A stretch of DNA of 64,000 bases, taken from contig CP137670.1 in NCBI GenBank assembly GCA_037976565.1, positions 18,711,744 to 18,775,743 of the forward strand, written 5' to 3'. The notes under the pieces are model-generated. The model made no database searches. It had not been told where the DNA came from and was given only the letters and a program-made list of their open reading frames with translations. Within the stretch, counting starts at the first letter, position 1. Each line of letters begins with the position of its first letter. A program made the translations under genes and the position numbers. Source of the stretch: Mesocentrotus franciscanus (taxonomy: Eukaryota; Echinodermata; Echinoidea; Camarodonta; Strongylocentrotidae). Positions 1 to 11,740 of the stretch are shown here, piece after piece.

Positions 1-205
1 GAGAGAAGAAGAGAGAAGAAGGGAGGAAGGAAGAGAGAGAAGGGGTGGCCAGGGGATGGGGAAGGATCGGAGGGAGAAAGGGAGGAGAGAAAAGTAAAGA
101 GGAAAGGAGAGTGGAAGAGGGGGAGTGAAGGAGAGGGAGGGAGAGAGGGAGTGAGAAAGAAAGGGAAAGAAAGGGAGAGGGGAAAGAGAGGAAGAGATAA
201 TTTTT
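1..205. repeat. GA-rich tract (left-most copy)
   Basis: Almost pure purine on the plus strand (GAGA, GGGA, GGAA runs). The sequence right after it (Ts, then a 'tcatt..aatcaaacacttgtatggtct' stretch) matches what follows the GA tracts at 11740 and 60320. Those tracts lie just upstream of a B-box gene start, so this one probably belongs to the 5'-UTR intron of another gene copy on the minus strand, left of the window. Confidence 0.85.
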
Positions 206-3200
206 TTTCCTAAATTAGTCATATTTACTTTCACAAAAAGTTGATTGTTATCATTCATGTAATCAAACACTTGTATGGTCTGGGGTGTGTTTTACAAAGA
301 CTAAGATCGACTTTAATTTGGACTTAAGTATAACAGCCCGTTTGTGCCATTTTTTGCTCTCACCATTATGATCTTTAGATAATATTTTTTCCTTCAATAA
401 TAAATTATCAAAAAATGTAAGTTTTGTAGATTTGTTACCATGATTTGTACGTCCCTTGAGAGACCAATGCCAGTAAATAATGATAGCAAACGATGGCATG
501 AACGGCCTGCTATACTTAAGTCCAACTTAAAGTCGATCTTAGTCTTTGTGAAACACCCCCTGGAGATATTGAAATGTGCATCTCCAACAACCATTAATAA
601 CTTTCATATTTAAAAAAGTGCACTGAGACTTTCAAATTATAGTGAAATTACTAGTTTCTTTCAGTCTAAGTTTTCATTATGTTTATTATACAAACATTGC
701 CCAAAACATTTGTACTTTCTACAGGCTTTCTTTTCATTTGAAAAAAAAATGGAACTAATATATGTATTAATATTATTTGAAAAAAATCATAACAATTGAC
801 CAAATTAGTGATTTCTAGCAAAATTAACGTTTAGATGTTACATAGATTTAGGATTGTGTGCGCGATTTTATAGCGATATTATGACGTGATATTATCAAGT
901 GGCCGAGATGTGTGGAGCAATGTATGCTGCGATTCATAACTGCAAGGAAAAGCTGCTATATCAAATACCCTTTGGATTGGATTGGACTAAACCCTCAAAT
1001 TGTGCTCTTAAACCAATATTATGACGCATTTTATAGATAGCGTTAACAATGTACAGTGTACTCTTACTTCAAAACAGATTGAACCACTTTGCCAATATAG
1101 CAAACTCATAAAGTGTATGGTCAATATGATACTCACAGTCTTAAAGAGAATACTCTGTCATAAAACTTTGAGGACATTCTATTGTGTTTAACTTCAAAGT
1201 AATTACTGTTTTAAATCATGTGATATGATAGCTGATAAAGGTAAGCATATATGATATAATGCATGTTGTCAGTGGCGTAGTGTGGGTTCAGTCTTCGGGG
1301 GGTCTTTAGTTGACTAGATCAGCGTTTGTCAACCCCTTCTTTAGTCACGGCATGCGCACCCTTTTAGGAGTTTAGGAGTCGAAAACTTTCGCGTCACCCC
1401 GATCGAAAAATTCATCAGAAAGGATTTGTTTTCCACCCCTCGTTTACATAGATATACGGGGACATTTTCGCTTGAGGGGCTCCTGCCCGAAAATATCCTA
1501 TCCGGATCTAAAATATTGCGAGTGAGTGAAGCGATCAAGCGAAACACAAAATTACTTTTATTATCATTGCAACAATGTTATTTAGTCATCAATATTCATA
1601 ACATGTTAGATTATATATTAGGGTATCTCGTTGCCAGGAATCATCCTGAGTTATCAATTTGGCGAGAATTGAAGGGAACAAGGGCAAAACAAGAAGTCAC
1701 TTCGTCGTGGTATTAATTTTGTAATTAAATCTCATATAAGAATAAACTAAATAAGGCTTTTTTCGGGTGCCATGCTTCCCAAATCATGACGATATTCGGG
1801 CACATCATAATATAATCATATGGGGATGTTCATAGACCTCGCTGCTTAAAACTATTACGTTTCTAAATTTTCCAAAAATATACTGTTTACTATCTCTGAA
1901 ATGTTATTTCTTCATCAAAATACCCAGAGAGAAATTTATATCTAAGATTGATGTATATATTTGTTTTTGTAGTTGTAGTTTAGTTGTTAGAGAAACTTAT
2001 GCTAAGAAAGTATAATATAAAGGTCTTATTGGCTACATGATAACCCAATTATGACCAGTATTCAATAATTCTATACTGCAGGCTATAAAATAAACTAAAA
2101 GAATGGTAAACTTACCCCTTGAGAAACGTATTGTAGCACAGGAATGAGCTAAGTAAAGACCACGGTACAGCAATTCGTATTTGTATTTCAATATTTACCC
2201 AGTGCCACAGGAATATCATTAGAGCATTGCATAAAGATTTCGAAATGCAATAGTAAGAAAGTCAAAGTCTCGTTGTAATAACAATTTCGCAATGTTTATC
2301 AAAGGAAGTTTAAACAAAGTTGTATTTTGTTCAACGAGCGAAAAACCAGACTTTACAAATTCTCCACATACTGGAATGGCTTGTCTCGTCTGGGAGATTG
2401 ATATGATCTTTTGACATTGAATCCGGTTGAATCATTTCGGCCTTGCAGTTAAACATGACAAAAAAGTGATCATTTAAGATCGTTAGCCGCTAAGCCTCTA
2501 TGAAAGGACAGGTTTAGCTGTCTATCAATATTCATTCTTACTTGTATTCTGAACAATGTATTATACTGAAAGAAATAAACTTAATGCGTATATGACATGG
2601 TTTGTGTACATCGTCAATGATGCATGCTAGCTACCGAATGATAAGATTATAAGATAAATTAAAAGTCTATAAAAGATGTGTATTTATATGCCATTATTCA
2701 ATTGAAGATATTGTGGGACATTTAATGACAAAGATCTTTATTGATCTTTAAGCGAATCCCAAACAATGATTTTTATAGGTAGATTTAAAGAAAAGAAATG
2801 TAGCACAGATGATTAAGTTTGATTGTACATATCTGTTTATATATGATTTATTTATTAACCTGTATAAGGACCACCCAAGGGAGAATATGATAGCGGTATT
2901 TAAAGGCATGTGGTTTTTTTATAGACACGTGGTCTTTCTATACAAGTCGATGATTGGGAATGCATATAATGTTTTATTACAGGCAGGAGGATGTCTAAAA
3001 ACTCGTACATGTACTTTTGTAAAGTTTGTAAAATACATGGATGATACATAAACACATAATTACTAACAACTAAATTATTTATTACCCTTGTAATTATTTT
3101 TTTTTCGTAACTCAAGAATTAAAGGGTGACTGGTTGGATTATCGCCTTTTTCTGTTAAATAAGTATAATAATCAGTATTAATAGCATAGGCAAGTTTGAC

Positions 3201-3241
3201 ACTTTTTTTTACTATGATTGTACATGACAGTATGTTTTAGT

Positions 3242-3472
3242 ATGTTTTTTCCCCTTTTGTTCTGTTCTTTTGATCTTGTTTCTGTTTTTCTTCCTGTATG
3301 TGTGTGTTTAAGGGTAGGCTTTCATATAAGGAATCCCTCCTTTCTGCCTATCCCAAATGCTCTCATAAATTGCCATTGTTATTTGTTATCACTATCTGTT
3401 TTTATCATTCCATTGTGTATTTGTATGTTTTAAATGTTTTTATGAAGAGTGTTGAATAAACTTTGAATTGAA
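3242..3472 (+). mobile_element. LINE 3'-end fragment
   Basis: Pyrimidine-rich 3'-UTR-like sequence ending in 'gaataaactttgaattgaac', a poly(A)-signal-like motif followed by a short repeating tail typical of CR1/RTE-like non-LTR elements. The homologous place in unit B (about 14190-14225) runs directly from the shared 'ttggatta.cgcctttt' sequence to 'aaataaatctg' without it, so it is an insertion specific to unit A. No coding part is recognised. Confidence 0.55.
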
Positions 3473-4144
3473 CTCTCAAGAAAAATAAATCTGAACAAAT
3501 CATTTTTGTAAATACTTTTACTTAAACAATTACAAAACTTGGTAAAGGTATAAATATTTTAGTTGTTAACTGTACATGTATATGTTTTATATACATGTAT
3601 AAACATCTACATGTCTTAAATAAGTAGTAATGAATTGTCTGCTGAGAGCCAGAATGGTGTTAAATCATATACTTTCACATACATGTAGATTGTAAAGTTA
3701 ATATCCTCCAGGCTCCAAGTAGATGAAGCAGGAAATTACGTTGCCTTTCATCATTTCCCTATATGTTTGATTGCTTCATGTTATATGTTCTTGAAAGTTG
3801 TGATTCTGCACGTGTATGTAATTCAGAATGTCTTTTTTTACAATGAGTTGTCAATTTGTGGAAGTTTCTATCATTTTCTATAAATAATATATATTGTCAT
3901 CATTCATTCTTTCATGATTGTTCAAGGTTGCATAATGTGCCTTGTTCACACAATGCATGCTAAACAACCTAACAGGACAAATCTGCAATGAGCAATTTAT
4001 TTCATCCACAAATGATCTCCTGATATGACCACTATGTTAATGTTTGTTCTGATATTACTAACATTGATTGTTGATCATATCCTGAGCTTTCTCTGTTTTG
4101 GATTAAATATATGGACAAAGATAAAAACATAACAGTACAGTACT

Positions 4145-4713
4145 TTAAAGGGAAAGTTGAGTTTTGGTATAGAGGGCGCTACACTAAATATTTTGTGTGT
4201 GAGATAATGAAAAACTAAGTGTCATATTTGAAAGAGCATACAATTTAAATGACAAAATCATCTTTGTTTAATCAAAATCGGTTCAGAGACGGCTGAAATA
4301 TCCATAAATATAACCATTTTTGTAATATTTGTGGGGCCCCACACATAATTAATAATATTGAACCGGCCGTTGATAAAAACGAGCAAGCCTTTTACGTTTT
4401 AATCCAGCCAATGCCAAAGTTGGTTTTTGGGGGGCTTTTTCATGTTAGTTATATTACGCACAACCAGCTGGCCCGAGTATTGTTAATATTATTATTGCTC
4501 GAAATTAACGGTCACCGTATTTTTTGAAAGTGAAATTGAATTGGAATGATCGGATTTAATCTAAATTTCACATATTGTGGGGTGCAAATTTACCTTCATA
4601 TGGATGTTAGGTCCCAGAAGGGCAATAGAAATGTCATAAATAAGAATAAGAGCAATAACCATGCACCTTAAAGGCAATTGCGGTCTTAAACAAGAACTCA
4701 TCTGTCCCTTTAA
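4145..4713. mobile_element. TTAA-flanked MITE (569 bp)
   Basis: The ends are imperfect inverted repeats: TTAAAGGGAAAGTTGAGTT on the left and, reversed, TTAAAGGGACAGATGAGTT on the right (16 of 19 match). TTAA lies at both edges. Unit B carries the empty site near 14930, where 'acagtacctcaatatagaaa' runs through without it. A TTAA target is characteristic of piggyBac-like transposases. No transposase is encoded, so this is non-autonomous. Confidence 0.75.
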
Positions 4714-5325
4714 TAGAAAACTTTGATTGGAATTTATTTCCAACTGGTTCAAAATAGCACATTACGTAGATGTAACCTTATAATAATTTTTCTGGGTGTT
4801 TGAATAACTACATCCAATAAGATCGAAATGCAAAACAGCTTGTTAAATATGCAATGCATTTGAATATGTCTGAATGCATGGTAATAATAAAGTACATAAT
4901 TGCAAAAGAGTTGCAAAACTGCCACAATCTTCGGAGGCTTTAATAAAATTATATTTATTATTAGTATTTTTGTTTTGTTAATTGATGTAAATCATTAACA
5001 AAATACTTGATTGAACCCCAATAGATTTGGGAGGAATTGAACCCCTCCCACCATTTTTAATTGCATGGGGCCGGCCGAAATCTTACAGGCAATACTCTAT
5101 TGCGAGTAATAAGACAATTCTGTACAATCTATATTGCTCCATTGGAGCATACACTGTTGTGTTGTGTGGGACAAAGTGTATGCTCTGCATGTTTCCTGAA
5201 AAGAGATGAGTAATATGAAAATATTTTTTTTTACAAACATTGAAATATATGAAAACATAAATAAGATATCGTGAGATTTAGTATTTATCGTTTCTTTGTG
5301 CAAAACATGATTTAGGAGACAAGAT

Positions 5326-6003
5326 TTATATGAGAGAAAGAAGGACAGAGAGAGAAAGACTGAGAGAAAGAGGGGAATGAATACAGAGGAAAGAGAGAGA
5401 GAGAGAGAGAGAGTGAGAAGGAAATAAGGAGAGAGTGAGAGATAGTGAAAGAGATGGTGAGAGGATAAGATAAAAGGTGATGAAGAAGTAAAGAGAGAGG
5501 GTGAAAAGGAAAAAAAGGAAAGAAAAAGGAATGCGTGAGATTAAGAGGAGTAGGAGAAAGAGGAAGTGAGGAAGAGAGAGATAGAGAATAAAGAAGGGAA
5601 AAAAGGGGATAAAGAAGGAAAGAAAAATGGGAGGAAAATGAGGGTGTATGTGTGTTGAGAGAGAAAGAGAGGGTGAAGGGGGTAGAGTTAAATAATAACA
5701 GATAATCATAATGAGAATATTTAAAGATATTTACAGTGTTGTTGTAGCATGGATCCAGCTAATGCGGGAGAACCAGTGAAATAGGGGAAGGGGCGCAACA
5801 TGCACTTATGGTACATGCCATTCAGAAAAAATTGTCATACATGTAATTATCATGATTCGTAATAGTTAGAAGCCTTTTCTCTCTACCTCTCTTTTTCTCT
5901 CTCTCTCCCTCTATTTATTAATTAATTTATCTCTCTCTCTTCTCTTTCTCCCTCTATCTCTCTCTTCTCTTTCTCCCTCTCTCTCTCTCTCCCTCTCTCT
6001 TGT
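5326..6003. repeat. GA tract, inverted segment, CT tract module
   Basis: A GA-rich tract (about 5330-5690) is followed by about 190 bp of unique sequence and a CT-rich tract (about 5878-6000). The unique part (containing 'gtagcatggatccagc') is the reverse complement of the segment preceding the CT tracts at 26440, 35170 and 47720. The 3' side ('tcaattatttcccgct') is in the same orientation as in those copies. The serine/leucine-rich open frame on the minus strand is a by-product of (TC)n. Confidence 0.7.
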
Positions 6004-6989
6004 TGGTCAATTATTTCCCGCTATTCCTGTCAATGCCCTTATTCCCTCTTAACATATTGTAACCCATCACTTCAAACTTCCTTTTCATCCAATTTTCCTT
6101 CCGATTGCCTCTAACATTGAAATCTCTAATGAAACGCTTCAATGACAACCATTTAGATTTTGAAGACTTTCTTCAAGCATAAAGCCATATTTTAACACAA
6201 ATTTCCATAACCAATGGAAGATTTCCTGATAATTTCACCATACAATGAATATATTCAAGAATTTTGTTTCTCAATTTGGTAATGTGAAACTGATTAATGT
6301 CTTTTCAATGTACCCGAATGAGATGGCAATGTATGCATGTGAACATATGTTGTTAACATGTTCACAAGAGATTTTGTACACGAAAATATTAGCCTTACTG
6401 TATTCTGGGAAATATTGAGAGTGCCTTTTCATAATCATATTCTAGCAAACTGTCTATACATTTCCATGGTTATCAAAAGTATTCAGTGTAGAGTACCGAC
6501 GTGGTACCGTCATATTCGCTCGTAGTCCAGGTTACTAATTCTTAACAACAGAGCCTGCACACGAAGTTCACCGTGAAATCATTCAAGCAACGGGCTGGAA
6601 CAGGGCGAATTTAGTGGTTGGCGCTGGTGTGATCACCACGCCATTGTTTAGAACAAAATTGTTTGGAACCAGCAACCTTGACAACTAGTATGACGTCATA
6701 ATTTGGTACTCTATGCTACAGCTATTTTCATGACTGTGTAATATGAATGGTCTCGGATAGAAAACAAAACTATGTAACTTATTTCATTGGTTTAGAATTT
6801 TCATTTTTATTCTTCTTCCACAAACCAAAAATAACGAACATGCTAAAATCAACAAACAAGAGATAAACTCATGCAACAATACACATTATATGGTACATTC
6901 CATAGAATAAAGAAGAATATCTCTCCCCCGAAAGAAACCCATACACAACAAACTATAACATTTCAACTGGCAAAGGAGATTAGTGATTG

Positions 6990-8990
6990 CGAGTAGTTGT
7001 ATGCGGACTGGGATACCGTATAAACATTGATCTTCATATTGCGAGTGAGTGAGATGGACAAAAACAAACTACAACTTATTTTATTGTTACAGCATCTCTT
7101 CCATCAACCTACACAACAAAGATTAATATATCTCGTATAATAATTAACAATCAACAAAGCTCAACCTTACAAATAGGCTACTGTGAATTATGCTGCTATG
7201 TACATTTCATGAGCATACGTGTAATGTGAATAATTCCTTGATACATGTTGATAACACACCATTGCTTTACAATACATTGTAAGCCATCATCATCATCATC
7301 ATTCTCATGACCTTGCAACATTATTATATTATTTGGTGTAATACTTGTTTCATACATACATGTATGTATCAACATGTCAAGCAAATACAACAATCAATCA
7401 TTTAAATGTTACGAGTAATCAGTATAATCTACATGTGGTGATTGTGAGCGATGGCAAACTGTGTAGCTTACATGTATTTCATTTAATAATATCTGTTCTT
7501 TCGAACTACATATCGAAGATTAATATTTCCTATAGGACACCTATGAAATCAACAGTGTTGAATCTGATAAATACTGGGTATTATTCAGCTATGTACATGT
7601 CATGAGCATACCTGAATTTTTCATAAGTTGTTGATACATGTAAATGACATACCTTCACTATACAATACATTCTAAGCCATCATTACCATCATCATCTTAA
7701 TGACCTTGCAGCATTGTTGTTTTATTTCATGTAATTAATATACTTGTGTTATACATACACCATTGTTTTACATGCATATATAAACATGTCCCATAGCCAA
7801 ATAAAAATTAACAATTTAAATGCTACAAGTAATCAGTATAATTTACATGTGGGGATTGTGAGCGATGACAAACTGCGCAGCTTACATGTATAATTTCATT
7901 CTACTATCTGTTCTATCAAACTACATTTTGAATAATGATATTTCCCATAGCAACATTATGCTTCAACAGTGTTGAATCTTATAAAATGATGGGTATTATG
8001 GAGCTATATACAAATCATGAGGATACTCGTAATGTATATGCAATGATAATTTTGCAACCTACCCAATCATATTATACATTATATTGGATACATATATATC
8101 AACATGTCCCATACCAACATGACAAATCAACAAATTGAATGTTATGAATATTTAGTATAATGCAGCAATGTACAGGTTGTGATTGTGTGGAATGATAAAA
8201 CTGTAACTTCTTTCATTATTCTAGCATCTGTTCTATCAAAGTAGATAAGGAGACTATACAACCTATTTATTGTTCTATCAAGTAAACCCTCTAGATACAT
8301 ATACATCAACATACATCCAAATGAAAATCAACAAATTGAATCTAACAATACTCAGTATAACGCGGTATCTGTTCTATCAAACATCATAGATTAACTTATC
8401 TCATATAATTAATAATAAAATCAACAATCTTACAAATACTAGGTAATTCCTGCTATGAACATATCATGATCATACTTGTAATGTTAGTTCTTTCTTGATA
8501 CATAATGAGACGTTGCTCTATTTAGTTGTTATATTATTTATTCTATCCAATATACTTTGTGGATAATAATCATATATGAATATATTGAAATGTCTCAAAG
8601 CAAAATGAAAAAGCATCGAATTTAATCTTAGAAAAAAAAAATCGGTATTATACCGCTTTTTGCATGTTGTGAATATGTTAGATTACAGACTGCAACTTAT
8701 TTCATTACTTTAGCATTTGTCTCTGCAAAAATTACAAATCAAGAGTTGAATGTTTTATAATGAGCAAAAGTATGAAATCAACGGTGTTGTGAGTGCGTAT
8801 AACAGCATTCTGCAACTTATTTCATTGTTCTAGTATCGCTTTTACCAAACTATATCCATAACAAAATGTCACAAAGAACAATTTTAAAATCAACGAATTT
8901 TAATCTTACAAATACTGGGTATTATGCAGCTATATACATGTTTACATGTTTTGTTCTGTTATGTGTGTCTGGAGCCGTAAGGGCAGTAAC
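6990..8990. repeat. Degenerate ~400-bp tandem repeat block, unit A
   Basis: A repeating order of landmarks: 'gcatct.t.c.atcaa.cta', 'aagattaatat', 'atcaacagtgttgaatctta', 'tactgggtattatgcagctat', 'tcatgagcatac', 'tttcttgatagataa', 'gcaaccta' and 'atcaacatgtcccat'. The 'gagcatac' landmark recurs near 7207, 7602, 8017 and 8463, giving a period of roughly 395-445 bp. Copies are only moderately similar. A short (CAT)n run lies near 7285. No coding potential is seen. Confidence 0.75.
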
Positions 8991-9481
8991 TTAGTACATA
9001 CTCAGAGTTTACTCCTTCTGGCTATAAATGGATGATATACATGTAGTTTCGAAACAAATGTTAATACAAATATGATCAATAAAAAGTACATGTACATGAA
9101 ATAGATTTAATAACATATCTCTTAATAACTATATGAACAATAATAAGAACGAGAAAACAAACAAGACATTGAATTCGTCACGGACATGAATTAAGTGATC
9201 TGCCGCTCTGATCGAGACATAACAAATGTAGAAACTCAATGGGATTATAACACGCTTATGTACACGCTCATGTAGTAATCAAGGATGTAGAAACAGTAGA
9301 AATGATTGTGCTGACTATTGTTTGGTACAACCCTGTTACCAATAAATTAATGACAGGATAAGGCGAACATACAACAAAAAACGCGTCGTTCATAAAGTTA
9401 AAGAACTATCATGCTGTTATGTACATACGTGTGTATACGTAGTGAACATGGACAATTTATTGTAATCAAACAGGATTAGAT
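8991..9481. other. 3' flank of gene copy B
   Basis: Non-coding sequence between the tandem block and the stop codon of gene B. The last part, with 'tatgtacatac.tgtgtatacgtagtgaacat', is conserved before genes C (about 21985), D (about 42555) and E (about 58205), so it is part of the duplicated unit and probably holds the 3' UTR. Confidence 0.6.
9456..9461 (-). promoter_or_regulatory. Possible poly(A) signal of gene B
   Basis: AATAAA on the minus strand, about 20 nt beyond the stop codon of gene B. The motif is not kept at the same place in copies C, D or E, so it may be chance. Confidence 0.3.
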
Positions 9482-11325
9482 TTAGAGGGTAAATCTGTTT
9501 TTGAATACGATAATGGTGTCTCCATCGCTAGCAACCATATTCCCTGGTGACGTCATCACCACGCGAGACAATATAAAGAAAGACCGCCTTTCTACCAGTA
9601 AGCTCTGTGTAGTTGATAGAGGGAATGATGCTACTCTTCTCTTCTTAATATCACTCCCACTCATCACCTGATCAATCACGCACGTCTTGTACTCATCACG
9701 TGATGTCACGACGTAGAGGTCGTCTGTCAAAGGATCGATGCAGACATTCAGGATGACGTCACTGTGAAGGATTTCCCTTTGGGCACCTTGTCTGTCGATG
9801 ATGAACATTCTGTGATCTGATGGTGTTGTTAGAGCGATGATGTGACCTGATGATAGTACACCATGCATCCTTATATTTTGTTTACATGTGATGGTATTAA
9901 TTATCTTACCATCAGCTGGGTTTACGACGTATATCTTAGAATGACTTATCTCAGCAGCGATGATCATCCCATCCTGGTCAACAGCTACATCTACCCATGT
10001 AAAATCATCCGTTGTGTTTCTTGGTATTTTGAGGTCATTGATGCGCTTCCATTGTCTGTCATAGGCACTAATGCATCCAGTCGCACTGTCCCCTGTACAC
10101 CCTATACACCCTTTACCGCATACTACCTTGTCATCATTCAGCAATGCACATGAGTAAACCCTTGTTGTACCACTACTGGTTATCACTCTCTGAGTGTGTT
10201 TAGTGTTCATATCTAACATGCATGTATGATTGCTATCTACCATGTTATCTGTCAAGATCACATTGCATTCATCTATGCATCCTACAATGGCTTGGAATTT
10301 GATTGTATCACTGAGATAGATTGTATCAATGAGCTTCCAATCCCCATCATACCCACCAATCCTCCCATCATACTTCTCTCTCCCAGCACCCTTCACAAAC
10401 CTCACACCTGATATGATACCGGTGATTTTTTCACCTCACCCTCATTCAGTGGCTTCTTTAGTTCATTACTCACCGACGTCTTCACATGATGCCCATCTTT
10501 AACGACATTTTCATCATCTTTGAGTGCTGTACCAAGTGTCTGTATTGTAGCCTCTGTGGATTTCAGGTCATCTTGCCATGATTTCTCCAACTCAGCAATC
10601 TTTATCTCTATCTCTTCAGCGATGTTTTGAATATCTGTTTGAAGACCATGCTGTTTATTGTCGATCGGTTCTCGCCTTTTCTCTGCATTTTTACGGTTAA
10701 GTTCAAGTCGCTTCTCTCTATCCTCATCATTCGTTCGAATAATGTCATTGATCTTTTGAATCTTCTCTTGAAGTTTTCGATTCTTGATCTTTTGAATCTT
10801 TTCTTGAAGTTTTCGATTCTTCTCATCAATTTCCTTGTTGATTTTTGCAGCATCATCCTCTTCTCTGTCTTTGTCTGTTTGGATCGCCATATTGATTACC
10901 GAATCTACTTCATCTTTCAAAGCTTGTAGATGGGTGTCGGTGTCTTTCCTACACTGATGAATCTGATCTCCATAATCTCGACAAAGCTTTAATTTGTCAT
11001 TTGCCTTTTCCTTTAAAGTGATTAGTGTCGCTCTACTTTCCACGATGGCGCCCTCTATATCCTGTTGCACGCAAGGCTGCTGATGAGTTATCAATGCACA
11101 TGAATAGCACAGTGCTTTACCATGTGTTTTACAATATAGTTCGATTTCTTCGTCATGCTTCTCACAATAAAGATTGGACCCACCCTTTTTTGCTTTTCCG
11201 ATGCACCCTTCTTTGAAGGCGCAGTCCTCGCAGAGCTTCTTCTTCTCATAGTACCTCACACCTGTGATTGCCTCGCAGTTTTCTCCTTGACATGTGTCTT
11301 CTCTAGAACCTAAGTAAGCACCCAT
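9482..11325 (-). pseudogene. B-box/coiled-coil/beta-propeller gene, copy B (one frameshift)
   Basis: A TRIM-like protein without a RING finger, split over two frames. The 5' part (11325-10402) begins MGAYLGSRED and has an N-terminal Cys cluster, then a B-box of the form CEKHDEEIELYCKTHGKALC, then a long charged coiled coil. The 3' part (10405-9482) begins at RFVKGAGREKYDG and is the beta-propeller ending KNRFTL. Compared with copy C, one base is missing where C reads GTGAAACAAATC (about 10425-10431), which shifts the frame just before the propeller. Read through, it would be about 614 aa. In C the homologous reading frame is intact, so B is a recent pseudogene, a polymorphic null or a sequencing error. 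TRIM-NHL relatives act as E3 ligases or RNA-binding regulators, but without a RING the activity here is unknown. Confidence 0.8.
10750..10821 (-). repeat. 36-bp tandem duplication in the coiled coil of copy B
   Basis: Two near-identical 36-bp units add a second KNRKLQEKIQKI segment to the coiled coil. Copies C, D and E carry one equivalent segment. The duplication is in frame (12 residues), so it preserved the frame when it arose. Confidence 0.85.
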
Positions 11326-11343
11326 GCTGATCAGAGTATAGAC

Positions 11344-11346
11344 CTG
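11344..11346 (-). other. Probable 3' splice site (CAG) of gene B
   Basis: On the minus strand a CAG follows a T-rich stretch and the GA/CT tract, and is followed by 'gtctatactctgatcagc' and the ATG. The same arrangement occurs in all four copies, which argues for a 5'-UTR intron ending here. Confidence 0.6.
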
Positions 11347-11369
11347 TAAAACGTTAAAGAAGAATTAAC

Positions 11370-11740
11370 AAGAGAGAGAGAGTGGGGGTGATTATGATAG
11401 GGAGGCAGATATGGGGAGGAAGAGGAGAGGGAGGAGAGGGGTGAGAGACAGCAAGAGAGGTTGTGAGAGAGAAAGGGAACAGGAGAGACAGGGAGGGGAG
11501 AGGAAAAGGAAGGGTGGAAGGGATGGGGAGGGAGACACACAGGCGGAAGGAAGGGGAGAGAGGGAGAGATGGAGGAAGGGAGAGAGAGGAAGGGGTGGTC
11601 AGGGGATGAGAAGGATCGGAGGGAGGAAGGGAGGGAGAGAAAAGAGAAAGGAAAGGAGAGTGAAAGAGTGAATCACAGGGAGGGAGAGAGAGGGAGGGAG
11701 AGAGGGAAAGAGGGAGAGAGAGAGAGGAAGAGAAGACAAG
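11370..11740. repeat. GA-rich tract in the presumed 5'-UTR intron, copy B
   Basis: Purine-only for most of its length on the plus strand (pyrimidine on the coding strand), with GAGAGG, GGAAGG and GAGA sub-repeats. It lies directly upstream of the shared splice acceptor of gene B. Long Arg/Glu-rich or Ser/Leu-rich open frames crossing it are artefacts of composition. Confidence 0.85.

Larger units (their letters stand above)
206..6990. repeat. Intergenic arm of duplication unit A
   Basis: Non-coding DNA that aligns by eye, in order, with the arm after 11740 and in part with 24100, 44750 and 60320. Shared landmarks include the 'gtgcactgaga' stretch, 'gtgtgcgcgat' near 860, the 'tcatcctga..ttatcaattt' stretch near 1640, the 'aacatgacaaaaaa' stretch near 2455, and the 'tcatgattgttcaaggttg' stretch near 3912. 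A 'cagtggcgtag' sequence near 1269 looks like the end of another dispersed repeat. Short open frames here are not conserved and I see no gene. Nested insertions are listed separately. Confidence 0.75.

Noticed and set aside
1341..1716. Short frames on both strands near 1.4-1.7 kb
   Set aside because: The homologous stretches at 24.8 and 45.4 kb do not preserve the frames.
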